DNA of 64,000 bases, taken from NCBI GenBank assembly GCA_963693105.1, contig OY843752.1:558001-622000 (forward strand), read 5' to 3'. The translations under genes and the position numbers were made by a program. Within the stretch, counting starts at the first letter, position 1. Each line of letters starts with the position of its first letter. This stretch comes from Oxydemutator sp963693105. GTDB taxonomy: Bacteria > Pseudomonadota > Gammaproteobacteria > Poriferisulfidales > Oxydemutatoraceae. Of the stretch, positions 17,029 to 26,309 are shown in pieces. Below the pieces are notes generated by a model. That model searched no databases, was not told the origin of the DNA, and saw only the letters and a list, made by a program, of their open reading frames with translations.

Positions 17029-17769
17029 ATGCCTTCGTCTTCCGCCCCTTCCATACTCGTGCTTCAGCACATTGACGTCGAAGACCTCGGCTACTTTCAG
17101 GATTTGATGCTGCAAGACCGCCTTGCGCTGACCACCGTGCGCCTCGATCTGGGCGAGAAAATTCCGGCGCATCTGGATTCATTCGATGCGATGTTTTCAA
17201 TGGGGGGGCCGATGGATACCTGGATGGAAGAAGAGTATCCGTGGCTGGTCGAGGAGAAAAAAGCCATCCGGGAGTTTGTCTTCGTCCTGCAAAAACCGTT
17301 CATGGGCTTTTGTCTCGGCTGCCAACTGCTGGGAGAGGTGGTGGGCGGCGACGTGGTGAAATCCTCGTCTTCGGAAATCGGAATCTTCGACATTCACACG
17401 AGCAGCGCCGGCAAACGGGATAAAATCTTTTCGAGATTCCCGGAAACTTTCAAGGCGTTGCAGTGGCATTCATGGGAAGTTGCCAATCTGGGAAACAACA
17501 AAGACGTGACGGTGCTCGGCTCCACCGACACCACCGAGTGCCAGATTTTCAAATACAAGGAGCACGCCTACGGCATCCAGTTCCATATCGAGATCAAGGA
17601 GCACACCGTATCCGTGTGGAGCGAGGCTCCCGAAAACAAACAGATACTGGAACAAGGTCTCGGCCAGGACGGACTCGCCCTGTTCAACCGGGAAGCAAAA
17701 GAGAACCTCAAAGACATCAACCGCACCGCGGAAATTTTCTACGAAGAATTCAAATCCATGCTCAAATGA
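17029..17769 (+). CDS. class I glutamine amidotransferase-like protein
   Basis: The product has 246 residues and resembles the stand-alone GATase1 (GuaA-like) family. The nucleophile is Cys95 in GFCLGCQLLG. The partner residues are His186 and Glu188 in YGIQFHIEIK, so the triad is complete. No synthetase domain is attached, and the substrate is unknown; relatives act on gamma-glutamyl compounds. It lies 41 bases after the DarTG fusion and its stop overlaps the start of the carbonic-anhydrase remnant (ATGA). It may be part of the same acquired segment. Confidence 0.8.
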   Translation: MPSSSAPSILVLQHIDVEDLGYFQDLMLQDRLALTTVRLDLGEKIPAHLDSFDAMFSMGGPMDTWMEEEYPWLVEEKKAIREFVFVLQKPFMGFCLGCQLLGEVVGGDVVKSSSSEIGIFDIHTSSAGKRDKIFSRFPETFKALQWHSWEVANLGNNKDVTVLGSTDTTECQIFKYKEHAYGIQFHIEIKEHTVSVWSEAPENKQILEQGLGQDGLALFNREAKENLKDINRTAEIFYEEFKSMLK

Positions 17770-18020
17770 ATGTCACGAAGACAACACTGCTCGCGGCGGG
17801 CAGCACCATCGCCGCCGCAGACCTGCTGCCCGCCGACCGCGACCATTACCGCTTCAACGGCTCGCTGACAACCCCTCCGTGCACCGAGGGCGTACGCTGG
17901 CTGGTGATGAAAAACCCGGTTCCGGCATCCGCGGAGCAAATCGAAAAGTTCACCCGCACCATGCACCACCCCAACAACCGCCCGATTCAGACCACCAACG
18001 CACGGCCCGTATTGCGATAG
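17766..18020 (+). pseudogene. C-terminal remnant of an alpha-carbonic anhydrase
   Basis: 84 residues matching only the last third of alpha-class carbonic anhydrases: DLLPADRDHYRFNGSLTTPP, CTEGVRW, and the NNRPIQTTNARPVL end. The N-terminal part with the three zinc-binding histidines is missing, so it cannot be an active enzyme. The ATG overlaps the amidotransferase stop by chance or by deletion fusion. Most likely the tail of an ancestral gene cut when the accessory segment arrived next to murJ. Confidence 0.75.
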
Positions 18021-18044
18021 AATCATTCGGCGGACGCTGAATCC

Positions 18045-19607
18045 ATGGCCACCCCAACCCTCTTCAAATCCAGCGCCGTCTTCAGCGCCATCACCTTCCT
18101 CTCGCGCATTCTCGGTTACGCGCGCGACGCCGCGATCTTCATCGCCTTCGGCGCCTCCGGCGCCACCGATGCTTTTCTGGTCGCCTTCCGGCTGCCCAAC
18201 TTCCTGCGCCGGCTGTTCGGCGAAGGCGCGTTGTCGCAGGCCTTCGTGCCGGTCTTTCAGGAATACAGAACCCGGCGCAACGCCGCCGAGGCGCACGAAC
18301 TCGCCGACCGCGTCGCCGGCACGCTCGCCACGTTGCTGCTCGGCGTCACCGCCGTCGGCGTGTTGCTGGCGCCGCTGCTGATTTTCGTGTTCGCTCCCGG
18401 CTTTGTCGGCGAGCACGACCGCTTCGACATGGCGTCGCAACTTCTGCGCATCACTTTCCCGTATCTGCTGTTCATCTCGCTGACGGCGCTGGCGTCGGGC
18501 ATACTCAACAGTTACGGCCGCTTCGGCGCACCCGCGTTCACGCCGGTGCTGCTCAACCTGTCCATGATCGCGGCGGCGTTGTGGCTGGCGCCCCATCTGG
18601 AGCAGCCGATTACGGCGCTCGCCTGGGGCGTGCTTTTCGGCGGCGTCGTTCAACTGGCGTTTCAACTGATCTGGCTCAAGCGCCTCGGCATCGTCGTGCG
18701 CCCGCGCCTGGGCTTTCACCACCCCGGCGTGCGCCGCATCGCGCGGCTGATGACGCCGGCTGTTTTAAGTTCCGGCGTCATGCAGATCAACCTGCTGTTC
18801 GACACGTTGATCGCATCGTTCCTCGTCACCGGCAGCATCAGCTGGCTGTATCTGTCCGACCGTTTCGTCGAATTGCCGCTGGCGCTTTTCGGCATCGCAA
18901 TCGGCACGGTGCTGCTGCCCGGCCTGTCGAAACACCACGCCGCCGCCGACCCCGCCCGCTTCCGCGAGGCCCTCGACTGGGGCGTGCGCGGTGTGCTGCT
19001 GCTGGCGCTGCCGTGCCTCGCCGGACTGGTGTTGCTGGCCGGGCCGATACTCGTCTCGCTCATTCAGTACCGCGAGTTCACGCTGCACGACACCCAGATG
19101 GCGCGCTTCAGCCTCATCGCCTACGCCTGCGGCCTGCCGGCGTTCATGCTGGTCAAAATCCTCGCCGGCGGGTTTTACGCGCGCCAGCAGCCCGGGCGCC
19201 CGATGCGCATCGCCGTCATCGCGATGGTGACCAACATGGTGCTGAACGTGCTGTTCGTCGTCGCGTGGGAGTATTCCGAAACGCCGGCCTCGCACACCGC
19301 GCTCGCCATCGCCACCAGCCTCGCCGCCTATGTCAACGCGGCGCTGCTCTACCGCGCCCTCAAGCGCGACGATGTGTACCGCATCGGGCCGCACACCCGG
19401 CGCCTGTTCACAAAAATCCTCGCCGCGACATTGGTGATGACCGTCGTTTTGTTCGCGCTGATTCCGCCGCTCGCCGGCTGGACCGACTGGACGGTGACAA
19501 GACGTGTGCTGACGCTGACCGGGCTGGTCGCGCTCGGCGCCGCGGTGTACTGGCTGGTGCTGGTGGCGTTGCGGGTCAGACTGGCGGAGTTCGCGCGCGC
19601 GCGCTGA
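18045..19607 (+). CDS. murJ: lipid II flippase MurJ
   Basis: Flips undecaprenyl-linked peptidoglycan precursor across the inner membrane. It has 520 residues, about 14 transmembrane helices, MOP superfamily. Family segments include the N-terminal TFLSRILGYARDAAIFIAFG, NFLRRLFGEGALSQAFVPVF, and YLSDRFVELPLALFGIAIGTVLLP. It is essential in most relatives. It stands alone here, after the carbonic-anhydrase remnant. Confidence 0.95.
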   Translation: MATPTLFKSSAVFSAITFLSRILGYARDAAIFIAFGASGATDAFLVAFRLPNFLRRLFGEGALSQAFVPVFQEYRTRRNAAEAHELADRVAGTLATLLLGVTAVGVLLAPLLIFVFAPGFVGEHDRFDMASQLLRITFPYLLFISLTALASGILNSYGRFGAPAFTPVLLNLSMIAAALWLAPHLEQPITALAWGVLFGGVVQLAFQLIWLKRLGIVVRPRLGFHHPGVRRIARLMTPAVLSSGVMQINLLFDTLIASFLVTGSISWLYLSDRFVELPLALFGIAIGTVLLPGLSKHHAAADPARFREALDWGVRGVLLLALPCLAGLVLLAGPILVSLIQYREFTLHDTQMARFSLIAYACGLPAFMLVKILAGGFYARQQPGRPMRIAVIAMVTNMVLNVLFVVAWEYSETPASHTALAIATSLAAYVNAALLYRALKRDDVYRIGPHTRRLFTKILAATLVMTVVLFALIPPLAGWTDWTVTRRVLTLTGLVALGAAVYWLVLVALRVRLAEFARAR

Positions 19608-19630
19608 CGGGCGGCGGCGCCCATGCCGGA

Positions 19631-19957
19631 TTACGCGGTCAGATACTGAAGCATACCGAACATGGCGGACAGGATAACCCCGCCCAGCACAACCCCGGTC
19701 CACAAGATAAGCCGCGTCATACTGTTCTCGACTTGCCTGATTTCAGCTTTCATTTCACCGCGTATTTCAGCAAACCCGGCTTTCATCTCACCGCGTATTT
19801 CGGCGAACCCGGTGTCCATTCTGGCGTTCAGTTTGATGATGGCCTCCCTGAACTCGCCCTGTGTGACCGGTTGGTCCAGTTTGGCGGGTTGCGGTTGCAG
19901 CAAAGGCTCATGCGCTTGCGCCACCTCCGGAATTTTCTTTTTATATTCTTTGTTCAT
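19631..19957 (-). CDS. small coiled-coil protein with C-terminal membrane anchor (paralogue of 7499-7975)
   Basis: The product has 108 residues: a Pro/Gln-rich start, the motif QPVTQGEFREAI (compare PVTRGDFQKGI in the paralogue), a helical rod with the tandem 11-residue repeat GFAEIRGEMKA, and a C-terminal hydrophobic anchor (about 83-105). The rod uses an 11-residue (hendecad) period whereas the paralogue uses heptads. ATG 19957 has AGGA upstream. Its upstream region matches that of the paralogue. Function unknown. Confidence 0.65.
   Translation of the reverse strand: MNKEYKKKIPEVAQAHEPLLQPQPAKLDQPVTQGEFREAIIKLNARMDTGFAEIRGEMKAGFAEIRGEMKAEIRQVENSMTRLILWTGVVLGGVILSAMFGMLQYLTA
19751..19816 (-). 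repeat. two tandem 33-bp coding repeats
   Basis: The units at 19751-19783 and 19784-19816 differ at only a few bases and encode the 11-residue rod repeats of the small coiled-coil protein. Confidence 0.75.
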
Positions 19958-20036
19958 TGGAGTCGTTTCCTGCAGGAGAGGTTTATCGAAAAACCAGTCT
20001 GAGGGGTCTCAATGGACAGAAAACGGTGCCGCCGAC

Positions 20037-20251
20037 GAGCGGTAGTTTCTGGCCGACGAATAACCAGAGCAGCCCTCGCCGCCGCCGAGGCGCGCGCGGC
20101 ACAAAGCGGTTGCAGGAAATATTGCGACACCCTGTTCATACGCTTTTATTATAAGCACGGGGTGGCGTTGCAATACAGCCCAGCCGTTGTCATTTCCAGC
20201 CAAAAAATGACCAAATTAGTGAAGTAGCAGTAAATTGCATCCGACGAACGG
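20037..20251 (-). repeat. upstream region shared with the first coiled-coil gene (copy 2)
   Basis: Contains the same three blocks as copy 1: CGGTAGT..CCGACGAAT near 20039, TGCTTATAAT on the minus strand (TATAAT at 20148-20153) and TCCGACGAACGG (20240-20251), again ending 294 bases before the start codon. This fills most of the 340-base gap before tRNA-Arg; nothing else was recognised there. Confidence 0.6.
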
Positions 20252-20297
20252 ACAGTGCTGCGGTCTTTTATCTGTGGCCTGTTTGCGCGTAAAGGGG

Positions 20298-20371
<74 letters not shown>

Positions 20372-20390
20372 ATCGGCGGTGCCGGAAACC

Positions 20391-20466
20391 TGGTGCCGGC
20401 GAGAGGATTCGAACCTCCGACCTACTATTTACGAAACAGTTGCTCTACCAGCTGAGCTACACCGGC
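20391..20466 (-). tRNA. tRNA-Thr (anticodon CGT)
   Basis: The minus strand starts GCCGGTGTAGCTCAGC. The anticodon loop is TTCGTAA (CGT), the T-loop is TTCGAAT, and the 3' CCA is encoded at 20391-20393. It is 19 bases from tRNA-Arg, so the two are probably one transcript. Confidence 0.95.
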
Positions 20467-20500
20467 GCGGGTGTCACTGTACCTTTATTTGCGAACATTG

Positions 20501-21133
20501 TCACACCCACCAGGCGCCGGTCGTCATGACTTTCGCGCTGAGGCGCATCGCCTGGCGCGCGCACTCCGGCAGGTCGTCGGCGCCGGCGCGTTCGGCGTCG
20601 CGCGCGTGTTCGGCTTCGTCGCGCTTGATCTGTTCGATGATGGCAAGCGTCGGCTTGTCGCCGCTCGGCGCGCGTTCCAGGTGCGACTGAAGATGCTCAA
20701 CGACCTGTTCCTCGGTCTCCTTGACGAAGGAAAGATTCCATTTGTCCCCGAACAGTCCGGCGCCCATGCCGATGGCAAACGAGCCGGCATACCACACCGG
20801 CGCGAGCAGGCTGGTGCGCCCGCCCAACTGTTCAATGCGGCGGCGGCACCAGTAGAGGTGGTCGGATTCCTCGTGCGCGTTTTTCAGCATCCGCTCGCGC
20901 ATGTCGTCGCCGCATGCGGAGAAAGCCTGTCCGTGGTACAAACCCTGCGCCGCGATTTCGCCGGCGTGGTTGACGCGCATCAGCCGCACCGAGAGTTTTC
21001 TTTCGTCGTCGCTGAGGGCGACTTCCTCGACGTCGGCGGCGGGGTTGGGGCGCTCGCTTGAGGTGGCGGTGCCGGTCAATGTGCGCAGCGTCTCGTCGAA
21101 GCCGTCAATCAGCCGGTCGAGCAGTCCGTTCAT
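20501..21133 (-). CDS. coq7: demethoxyubiquinone hydroxylase Coq7
   Basis: Di-iron monooxygenase for the penultimate ubiquinone step (hydroxylation at C-6 of the ring), peripheral to the inner membrane. It has 210 residues. Iron-ligand Glu/ExxH motifs are NHAGEIAAQGLYHGQ, AHEESDHLYW, EEQVVEHL and DEAEHARD. ATG 21133 overlaps the glcF stop (ATGA), so it is translationally coupled to glcF. Its presence shows aerobic ubiquinone synthesis. Confidence 0.94.
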   Translation of the reverse strand: MNGLLDRLIDGFDETLRTLTGTATSSERPNPAADVEEVALSDDERKLSVRLMRVNHAGEIAAQGLYHGQAFSACGDDMRERMLKNAHEESDHLYWCRRRIEQLGGRTSLLAPVWYAGSFAIGMGAGLFGDKWNLSFVKETEEQVVEHLQSHLERAPSGDKPTLAIIEQIKRDEAEHARDAERAGADDLPECARQAMRLSAKVMTTGAWWV

Positions 21134-22386
21134 TGGCCGGCCCCCGCCAGCTGCCGGCACAGCAGCGAAACCGGATGCATCACCGAAACCTCCAGGCCCC
21201 TCGCGTGCAGCGCACGCCGGAAGTGTATCGCGCAGCCGATGTTGGTTGTCAAAAGTGTCTTCACGCCCATGGCCTCCAGTCCCTCTATTTTATCCGCAAT
21301 CAGGCGTCCGCCCATGTCGGATTGCCGCAATAAATGAAGCCCGGCGGCGCCGCAGCAGCCGGTGCGGTCGGGCAGATCAACCAGGTCCAGGCCCGCAACG
21401 CCCGCCAGCAGGCCCTTTGCGGCGGAAACACGCCCCGCCGTGCCGGGTTGTGTGCACGGCGTATGCAATGCCATCGTCTCCGGCTGCGCCAGCGGCGCGA
21501 ACGCAAGCGTTTGTCCGGCGTCTTGTTCGGCACGGTGCAGAAAATCAAGAATGTCGAAATGCCGCCGCGCCGCCTCGCCGCCGTATTCGCACCACTGGGC
21601 GCCGCAGCCGCTGGCGCAGGAAACAATCGGCGCTTCTCCGTCGAACGCCTTGAGGTTCTGCTCCTTGCAGCGCCGCGCGCGGCGCGGGTCGCCGCCGTGC
21701 TGGTCGAGCGCGCCGCAGCAGGTGCGCCCCGGCGGCAGGCGCACGTCGAAACCCGCCGCCTGCAGCAGCAGCCGCGCATCGCCGAGCGTCGTCTGGTCGG
21801 TTATCTCGGCGACGCAACCGGTGAACAGCAAGACCGTGCCGCGCGTCTCGCCCCGCGCCCCGGCACGCCGCCGCGCGCGCACCCGCGCCGGCGCTTGCGG
21901 CAACATCGCACGATACTTTGCCGGCATGGATATTTTCTGAAGGCCGCTTCGCTGCAACAGGCCGACGAGTCGCGCGAGGGCGCGGCGAAGCGCGGCGCGG
22001 TCGAGCAATTGGCGTAGCCACCACGGCGGCGGCGGCAGTGCTTTTTCAGCGCGCAGCAATTCCTTCGCGCCGTCAATCAGGCCGGCGTACGCGACTTCGG
22101 CGGGACACGCCCGCTGACAGCGCAGGCAGTGCAGGCACTGGTCCAGGTGCGTCGTCAGCACGACGTCGGCGCGCAGTTGGTCTTGCGCCAGCGCCGCCAT
22201 CAGCGACAGCCGCCCGCGCGGCGAGTCGGCCTCGTTGCGCGTCACGAGATAGGTCGGGCAGTGCGGCAGGCACAGGCCGCACATCACGCAGCGGTCCACG
22301 CCCGCGACCAGGTCCTCGCGCAGTGATGTAGTATCATGCACCGTCCGCATTGTGCGACGGTGTCTTTGTGCAGGCGCCATTACCAT
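21130..22386 (-). CDS. glcF: glycolate oxidase iron-sulfur subunit
   Basis: Electron-transfer subunit of glycolate dehydrogenase. It has 418 residues from ATG 22386, which has GGGGA upstream; ATG 22350 is an alternative. Two 4Fe-4S motifs are present: CVMCGLCLPHCPTY and CLHCLRCQRACP. Two cysteine-rich CCG domains follow (TGCVAEI..RTCCGALDQHGG and TPCTQPG..TGCCGAAGLH). The flavin subunits GlcD and GlcE are not adjacent, so they must be encoded elsewhere or the protein serves another dehydrogenase. It is followed by coq7 with overlapping codons. Confidence 0.88.
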   Translation of the reverse strand: MVMAPAQRHRRTMRTVHDTTSLREDLVAGVDRCVMCGLCLPHCPTYLVTRNEADSPRGRLSLMAALAQDQLRADVVLTTHLDQCLHCLRCQRACPAEVAYAGLIDGAKELLRAEKALPPPPWWLRQLLDRAALRRALARLVGLLQRSGLQKISMPAKYRAMLPQAPARVRARRRAGARGETRGTVLLFTGCVAEITDQTTLGDARLLLQAAGFDVRLPPGRTCCGALDQHGGDPRRARRCKEQNLKAFDGEAPIVSCASGCGAQWCEYGGEAARRHFDILDFLHRAEQDAGQTLAFAPLAQPETMALHTPCTQPGTAGRVSAAKGLLAGVAGLDLVDLPDRTGCCGAAGLHLLRQSDMGGRLIADKIEGLEAMGVKTLLTTNIGCAIHFRRALHARGLEVSVMHPVSLLCRQLAGAGQ

Positions 22387-22400
22387 TGTTTCCCCGACCG

Positions 22401-22895
22401 ATGAAAATTATCATACTCTCCACCGGCGGCACTTTCGACAAAATTTATTACGATGCGCTCAGCAACTACCGCATCGGCGAGCCGCAGGTCGGCGCGATGC
22501 TGGAACAGGCGCGCGTCGCCTTTGACTACGAGGTGGAAGCCGTCATCGGCAAGGACAGCCTCGACATGACCGACGACGACCGCCAACGGTTGCGCGAGCG
22601 CATCCAGGGCGACGAACACCGCCATTTTGTCGTCACGCACGGCACCGACACCATGGCCGACACCGCCAGGGTGCTTTGCGGTCTGTCCGGCAAGACCATC
22701 GTGCTGACCGGCGCCGCGTCGCCGGCGCGTTTTCGCGACAGCGACGCCGCGTTCAACGCGGGCTTTGCGCTGGCCGCCGTGCAGTTGCTGTCGCCGGGCG
22801 TTTACGTGGCCATGAACGGCACCGTGTTCGAGGCCGGCAAGGTCGGCAAGAACCGCGACACCGGCCGCTTCGAGAAGCGTGCCGCGGCGTCTTGA
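22401..22895 (+). CDS. single-domain asparaginase-family protein
   Basis: The product has 164 residues covering only the N-terminal domain of bacterial asparaginases (normally about 330). The first catalytic Thr motif is ILSTGGTFDKIYY and the second is VVTHGTDTMADTA; LTGAASPARFRDSD supports the fold. The missing C-terminal domain normally shapes the dimer active site, so activity toward asparagine is uncertain. Short homologues of this size exist as a separate family, so it need not be a fragment. The start ATG 22401 diverges from glcF. Confidence 0.75.
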   Translation: MKIIILSTGGTFDKIYYDALSNYRIGEPQVGAMLEQARVAFDYEVEAVIGKDSLDMTDDDRQRLRERIQGDEHRHFVVTHGTDTMADTARVLCGLSGKTIVLTGAASPARFRDSDAAFNAGFALAAVQLLSPGVYVAMNGTVFEAGKVGKNRDTGRFEKRAAAS

Positions 22896-22918
22896 AATTT
22901 TTTGTTCCGTCCCCAGAT
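22891..22918 (+). promoter_or_regulatory. sigma-32 heat-shock promoter of hsp20
   Basis: CTTGAAA (22891-22897), a 13-base spacer, then CCCCAGAT (22911-22918) closely match the RpoH consensus. The -35 box overlaps the last codons of the upstream asparaginase gene. Transcription would start about 30 bases before the hsp20 ATG. Confidence 0.8.
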
Positions 22919-22956
22919 TTCAGGTGACAACGGAACGAGAAGAAGGAGGTGAAATC

Positions 22957-23376
22957 ATGTATCTGACACACTACGATCCGTTTTTTGACGGGATGAGGCG
23001 GCTGTTGAGCGCCACCTCGTTCGGTTCGGAAGACAAGACGCAATGGATTACGCCGCCGGTGGATGTGCGCGAGGACGACAAGACTTGGACGTTCCTGCTG
23101 GATCTGCCGGGCGTGAAGCCGGGCGACATTGATGTGCATGTCGAGGACGGCGAACTCGTCGTCAACGCCAGCCACAGCGCGGAGCACCGCGATGAGGAGG
23201 ACGGCAGGTACATCCACATCGAGCGCGCCAACGGAATGTACCAGCGGCGTTTTACGCTGCCGGGAACGGCGGATGCCGACGGCATTGCGGCCAAAAGTGA
23301 AGACGGTGTGCTGAGAATCACCGTCACTAAGAAAGAGGAAATTCTGCCGAAAAAAATCGCGGTGGACGTGTCCTGA
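22957..23376 (+). CDS. small heat-shock protein, Hsp20 family
   Basis: An ATP-independent holdase that binds unfolding proteins. It has 139 residues. The alpha-crystallin domain spans about 35-135, with LLDLPGVKPGDIDVHVEDGE, RRFTLPGTADADGIAAKSED and the GVLRITV strand. ATG 22957 follows AAGGAGGTGA, an essentially perfect ribosome-binding site, so expression should be strong once the upstream heat-shock promoter fires. The next gene is a DegQ protease, and an intrinsic terminator separates them. Confidence 0.93.
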   Translation: MYLTHYDPFFDGMRRLLSATSFGSEDKTQWITPPVDVREDDKTWTFLLDLPGVKPGDIDVHVEDGELVVNASHSAEHRDEEDGRYIHIERANGMYQRRFTLPGTADADGIAAKSEDGVLRITVTKKEEILPKKIAVDVS

Positions 23377-23397
23377 CACAAACCGCGACGGGCATCG

Positions 23398-23446
23398 CCG
23401 CGCCCGCATCCGCCGTCTGGCGGACTGCGGGCGCGGTGATTTTTTG
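23398..23446 (+). terminator. intrinsic terminator after hsp20
   Basis: A long GC hairpin (left arm 23398-23414, loop GTCT, right arm 23419-23436) is followed by TGATTTTTTG. It separates hsp20 from degQ. Confidence 0.85.
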
Positions 23447-23476
23447 TTTACAGTGCATGCGGGTAGAATGTTTCCG

Positions 23477-24856
<1,380 letters not shown>

Positions 24857-24869
24857 AAGGGAGCGCCGC

Positions 24870-25115
24870 TCAGCCGCCGGTGACCGGCGGGAAGAAGGCG
24901 ACCTCGTCGCCGTCCTTCAGCGGCGCCCCGTCGCCGGCGTATTCGTAATTGACCGCGCACAGCGCGGTGCCGATGGCATCGTCGTCGCCATCGCCCCGGT
25001 GCATCAGCGCCGCGCGCAAATCACCCACGTTGCGGATGCCGGCGGCCTCGATGGAGTCCTCGTCGCGGCCAATGTTTTCGCGCAGCGACGCAAAGTATTT
25101 GACGGTAATCGCCAT
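24870..25115 (-). CDS. moaD: molybdopterin synthase sulfur carrier subunit
   Basis: An 81-residue ubiquitin-fold protein whose C-terminal Gly-Gly (PPVTGG) is thiocarboxylated to supply sulfur for molybdopterin. Conserved VKYFASLRE and LKDGDEVAFFPPVTGG are present. It is convergent with degQ and divergent from moaC. MoaE, its partner in the synthase, is not next to it. Confidence 0.93.
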   Translation of the reverse strand: MAITVKYFASLRENIGRDEDSIEAAGIRNVGDLRAALMHRGDGDDDAIGTALCAVNYEYAGDGAPLKDGDEVAFFPPVTGG

Positions 25116-25126
25116 GCTATTATTAT
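25099..25126 (+). promoter_or_regulatory. candidate promoter of moaC
   Basis: TTGACG (25099-25104) and TATTAT (25121-25126) are spaced by 16 bases. The -35 lies inside the first codons of moaD on the opposite strand. Transcription would begin at about the base of the hairpin at 25131. Confidence 0.45.
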
Positions 25127-25130
25127 GCCT

Positions 25131-25154
25131 GCCCGCAAGCGCAAGCGGGCTTTT
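25131..25154 (+). promoter_or_regulatory. leader hairpin immediately before moaC
   Basis: GCCCGC and GCGGGC pair around an eight-base loop, followed by TTTT, ending two bases before the moaC ATG. It looks like a terminator or a start-site hairpin; its position at the 5' end of the predicted mRNA suggests attenuation or mRNA protection. Confidence 0.45.
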
Positions 25155-25156
25155 CG

Positions 25157-25657
25157 ATGGTCGATTTTACACATTTCAATCAACACGGCGAGGCGCGGAT
25201 GGTGGACGTCGGCGACAAGGGCGTGACGCACCGCACCGCTGTCGCCGAGGGCCGCATCCTGCTGTCGCGCGCGACGCTGGAGGGCATCCGCGCCGGCGGC
25301 CACCGCAAGGGCGACGTGCTCGGCACGGCGCGCCTCGCCGCCATCATGGCCGCCAAGAAAACCGCCGACCTGGTGCCGTTGTGCCACCCGCTGCCGCTGT
25401 CTTCCATCACCGTTGATTTCGACACCGCCGACGAGCCGTCCTCGGTGACGTGCCGCGCCCGCGTCGAGACGCGCGCCAGAACCGGCGTCGAGATGGAAGC
25501 GCTGACCGCCGTGCAAATCGCGCTGCTCACCATCTACGACATGTGCAAATCCGCCGACCGCGCCATGACCATGAGCGACATCCGCCTGCTGGAAAAAGCC
25601 GGCGGCCGGTCGGGCGACTGGCGCAGAGAAACGCAAACAACCCCCGCCGATGTTTAG
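25157..25657 (+). CDS. moaC: cyclic pyranopterin monophosphate synthase accessory protein MoaC
   Basis: Converts the MoaA product to cyclic pyranopterin monophosphate in molybdenum-cofactor synthesis. It has 166 residues. Family signatures are FTHFNQHGEARMVDV near the N-terminus, KKTADLVPLCHPLPLS with the conserved His, and a C-terminal MEALTAVQIALLTIYDMCKS segment. Divergent from moaD; no other moa genes are in the window. Confidence 0.95.
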   Translation: MVDFTHFNQHGEARMVDVGDKGVTHRTAVAEGRILLSRATLEGIRAGGHRKGDVLGTARLAAIMAAKKTADLVPLCHPLPLSSITVDFDTADEPSSVTCRARVETRARTGVEMEALTAVQIALLTIYDMCKSADRAMTMSDIRLLEKAGGRSGDWRRETQTTPADV

Positions 25658-25664
25658 ATTCAGG

Positions 25665-26309
25665 TCAGGAGTTTTTTATCTTTTGCAGAAAGTCCACAAG
25701 TTTATGAACGGTTGTGGACGGATTGTCGGTGTCTTCGCGTTGAGCGGCGATTAGAGATCTTTCCGCGTTCTTCTTTGCCGCATCTAATTTATCCTGAAAC
25801 TGTCTGAAAATGTTTTTGTCATTTTTCGTGTAAGTTCCACAATGCTTTTTCAAGTCTGAAATAACCATCTCCCCCGCGCTCTTTTTCCCGGTCTTCTGGT
25901 ATGGCCTTGTAGTGTATTCATAATGCAGCAAAAGCCAGTATTCAAAAGCGGGAACCGAGACAATGGCTTCCCACTTACCGCCACTGTTTTTACTTAATGC
26001 ACTTAATGTATTGACGGCTCTGTCGTAGTCTTCGTGCTCTTTATCAAACACGCAGTAAACCTTGTCGAAAGGATCGCCCATGTCCTGTTCTGCTTTATCA
26101 AGTCCTCGCGCGCGCTGGACAATCTTTGTGGGGGTGGCGCCCTCTCCAACAATTTCCACATTGGCGGTGTTCAGTCTGAGTTGATCTTTCAGCCCGGTAA
26201 AGTAATTTGGCTCGGTTTTTTCGCCCTCGCATACGACAAGAACCTTTTTGTAAGGGGCTCTTTTGCCAGTCTTGCGGGGCCAAAATCCGGACCGAATCTG
26301 TTTGCCCAT
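25665..26309 (-). CDS. rloB: RloB-family protein (AbiLii-like)
   Basis: The product has 214 residues. An N-terminal Toprim-like core has the acidic motif VLVVCEGEKTEPNYF (Glu28/Glu30) and a second acidic motif VYCVFDKEHED (Asp89), matching RloB (PF13707-type) proteins. The Toprim fold suggests a metal-dependent nuclease. ATG 26309 follows the rloA stop by four bases and sits in the arm of a hairpin. With RloA it forms a pair related to the AbiL abortive-infection system. RloA/RloB were first named as restriction-linked ORFs. The pair is AT-richer than moaC and asmA on either side, consistent with transfer. Confidence 0.85.
   Translation of the reverse strand: MGKQIRSGFWPRKTGKRAPYKKVLVVCEGEKTEPNYFTGLKDQLRLNTANVEIVGEGATPTKIVQRARGLDKAEQDMGDPFDKVYCVFDKEHEDYDRAVNTLSALSKNSGGKWEAIVSVPAFEYWLLLHYEYTTRPYQKTGKKSAGEMVISDLKKHCGTYTKNDKNIFRQFQDKLDAAKKNAERSLIAAQREDTDNPSTTVHKLVDFLQKIKNS

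Noticed and set aside
18581..20002. A 473-residue plus-strand frame over murJ and the small coiled-coil gene
   Set aside because: Out-of-frame shadow of murJ; the composition is Arg-rich and there is no start context.
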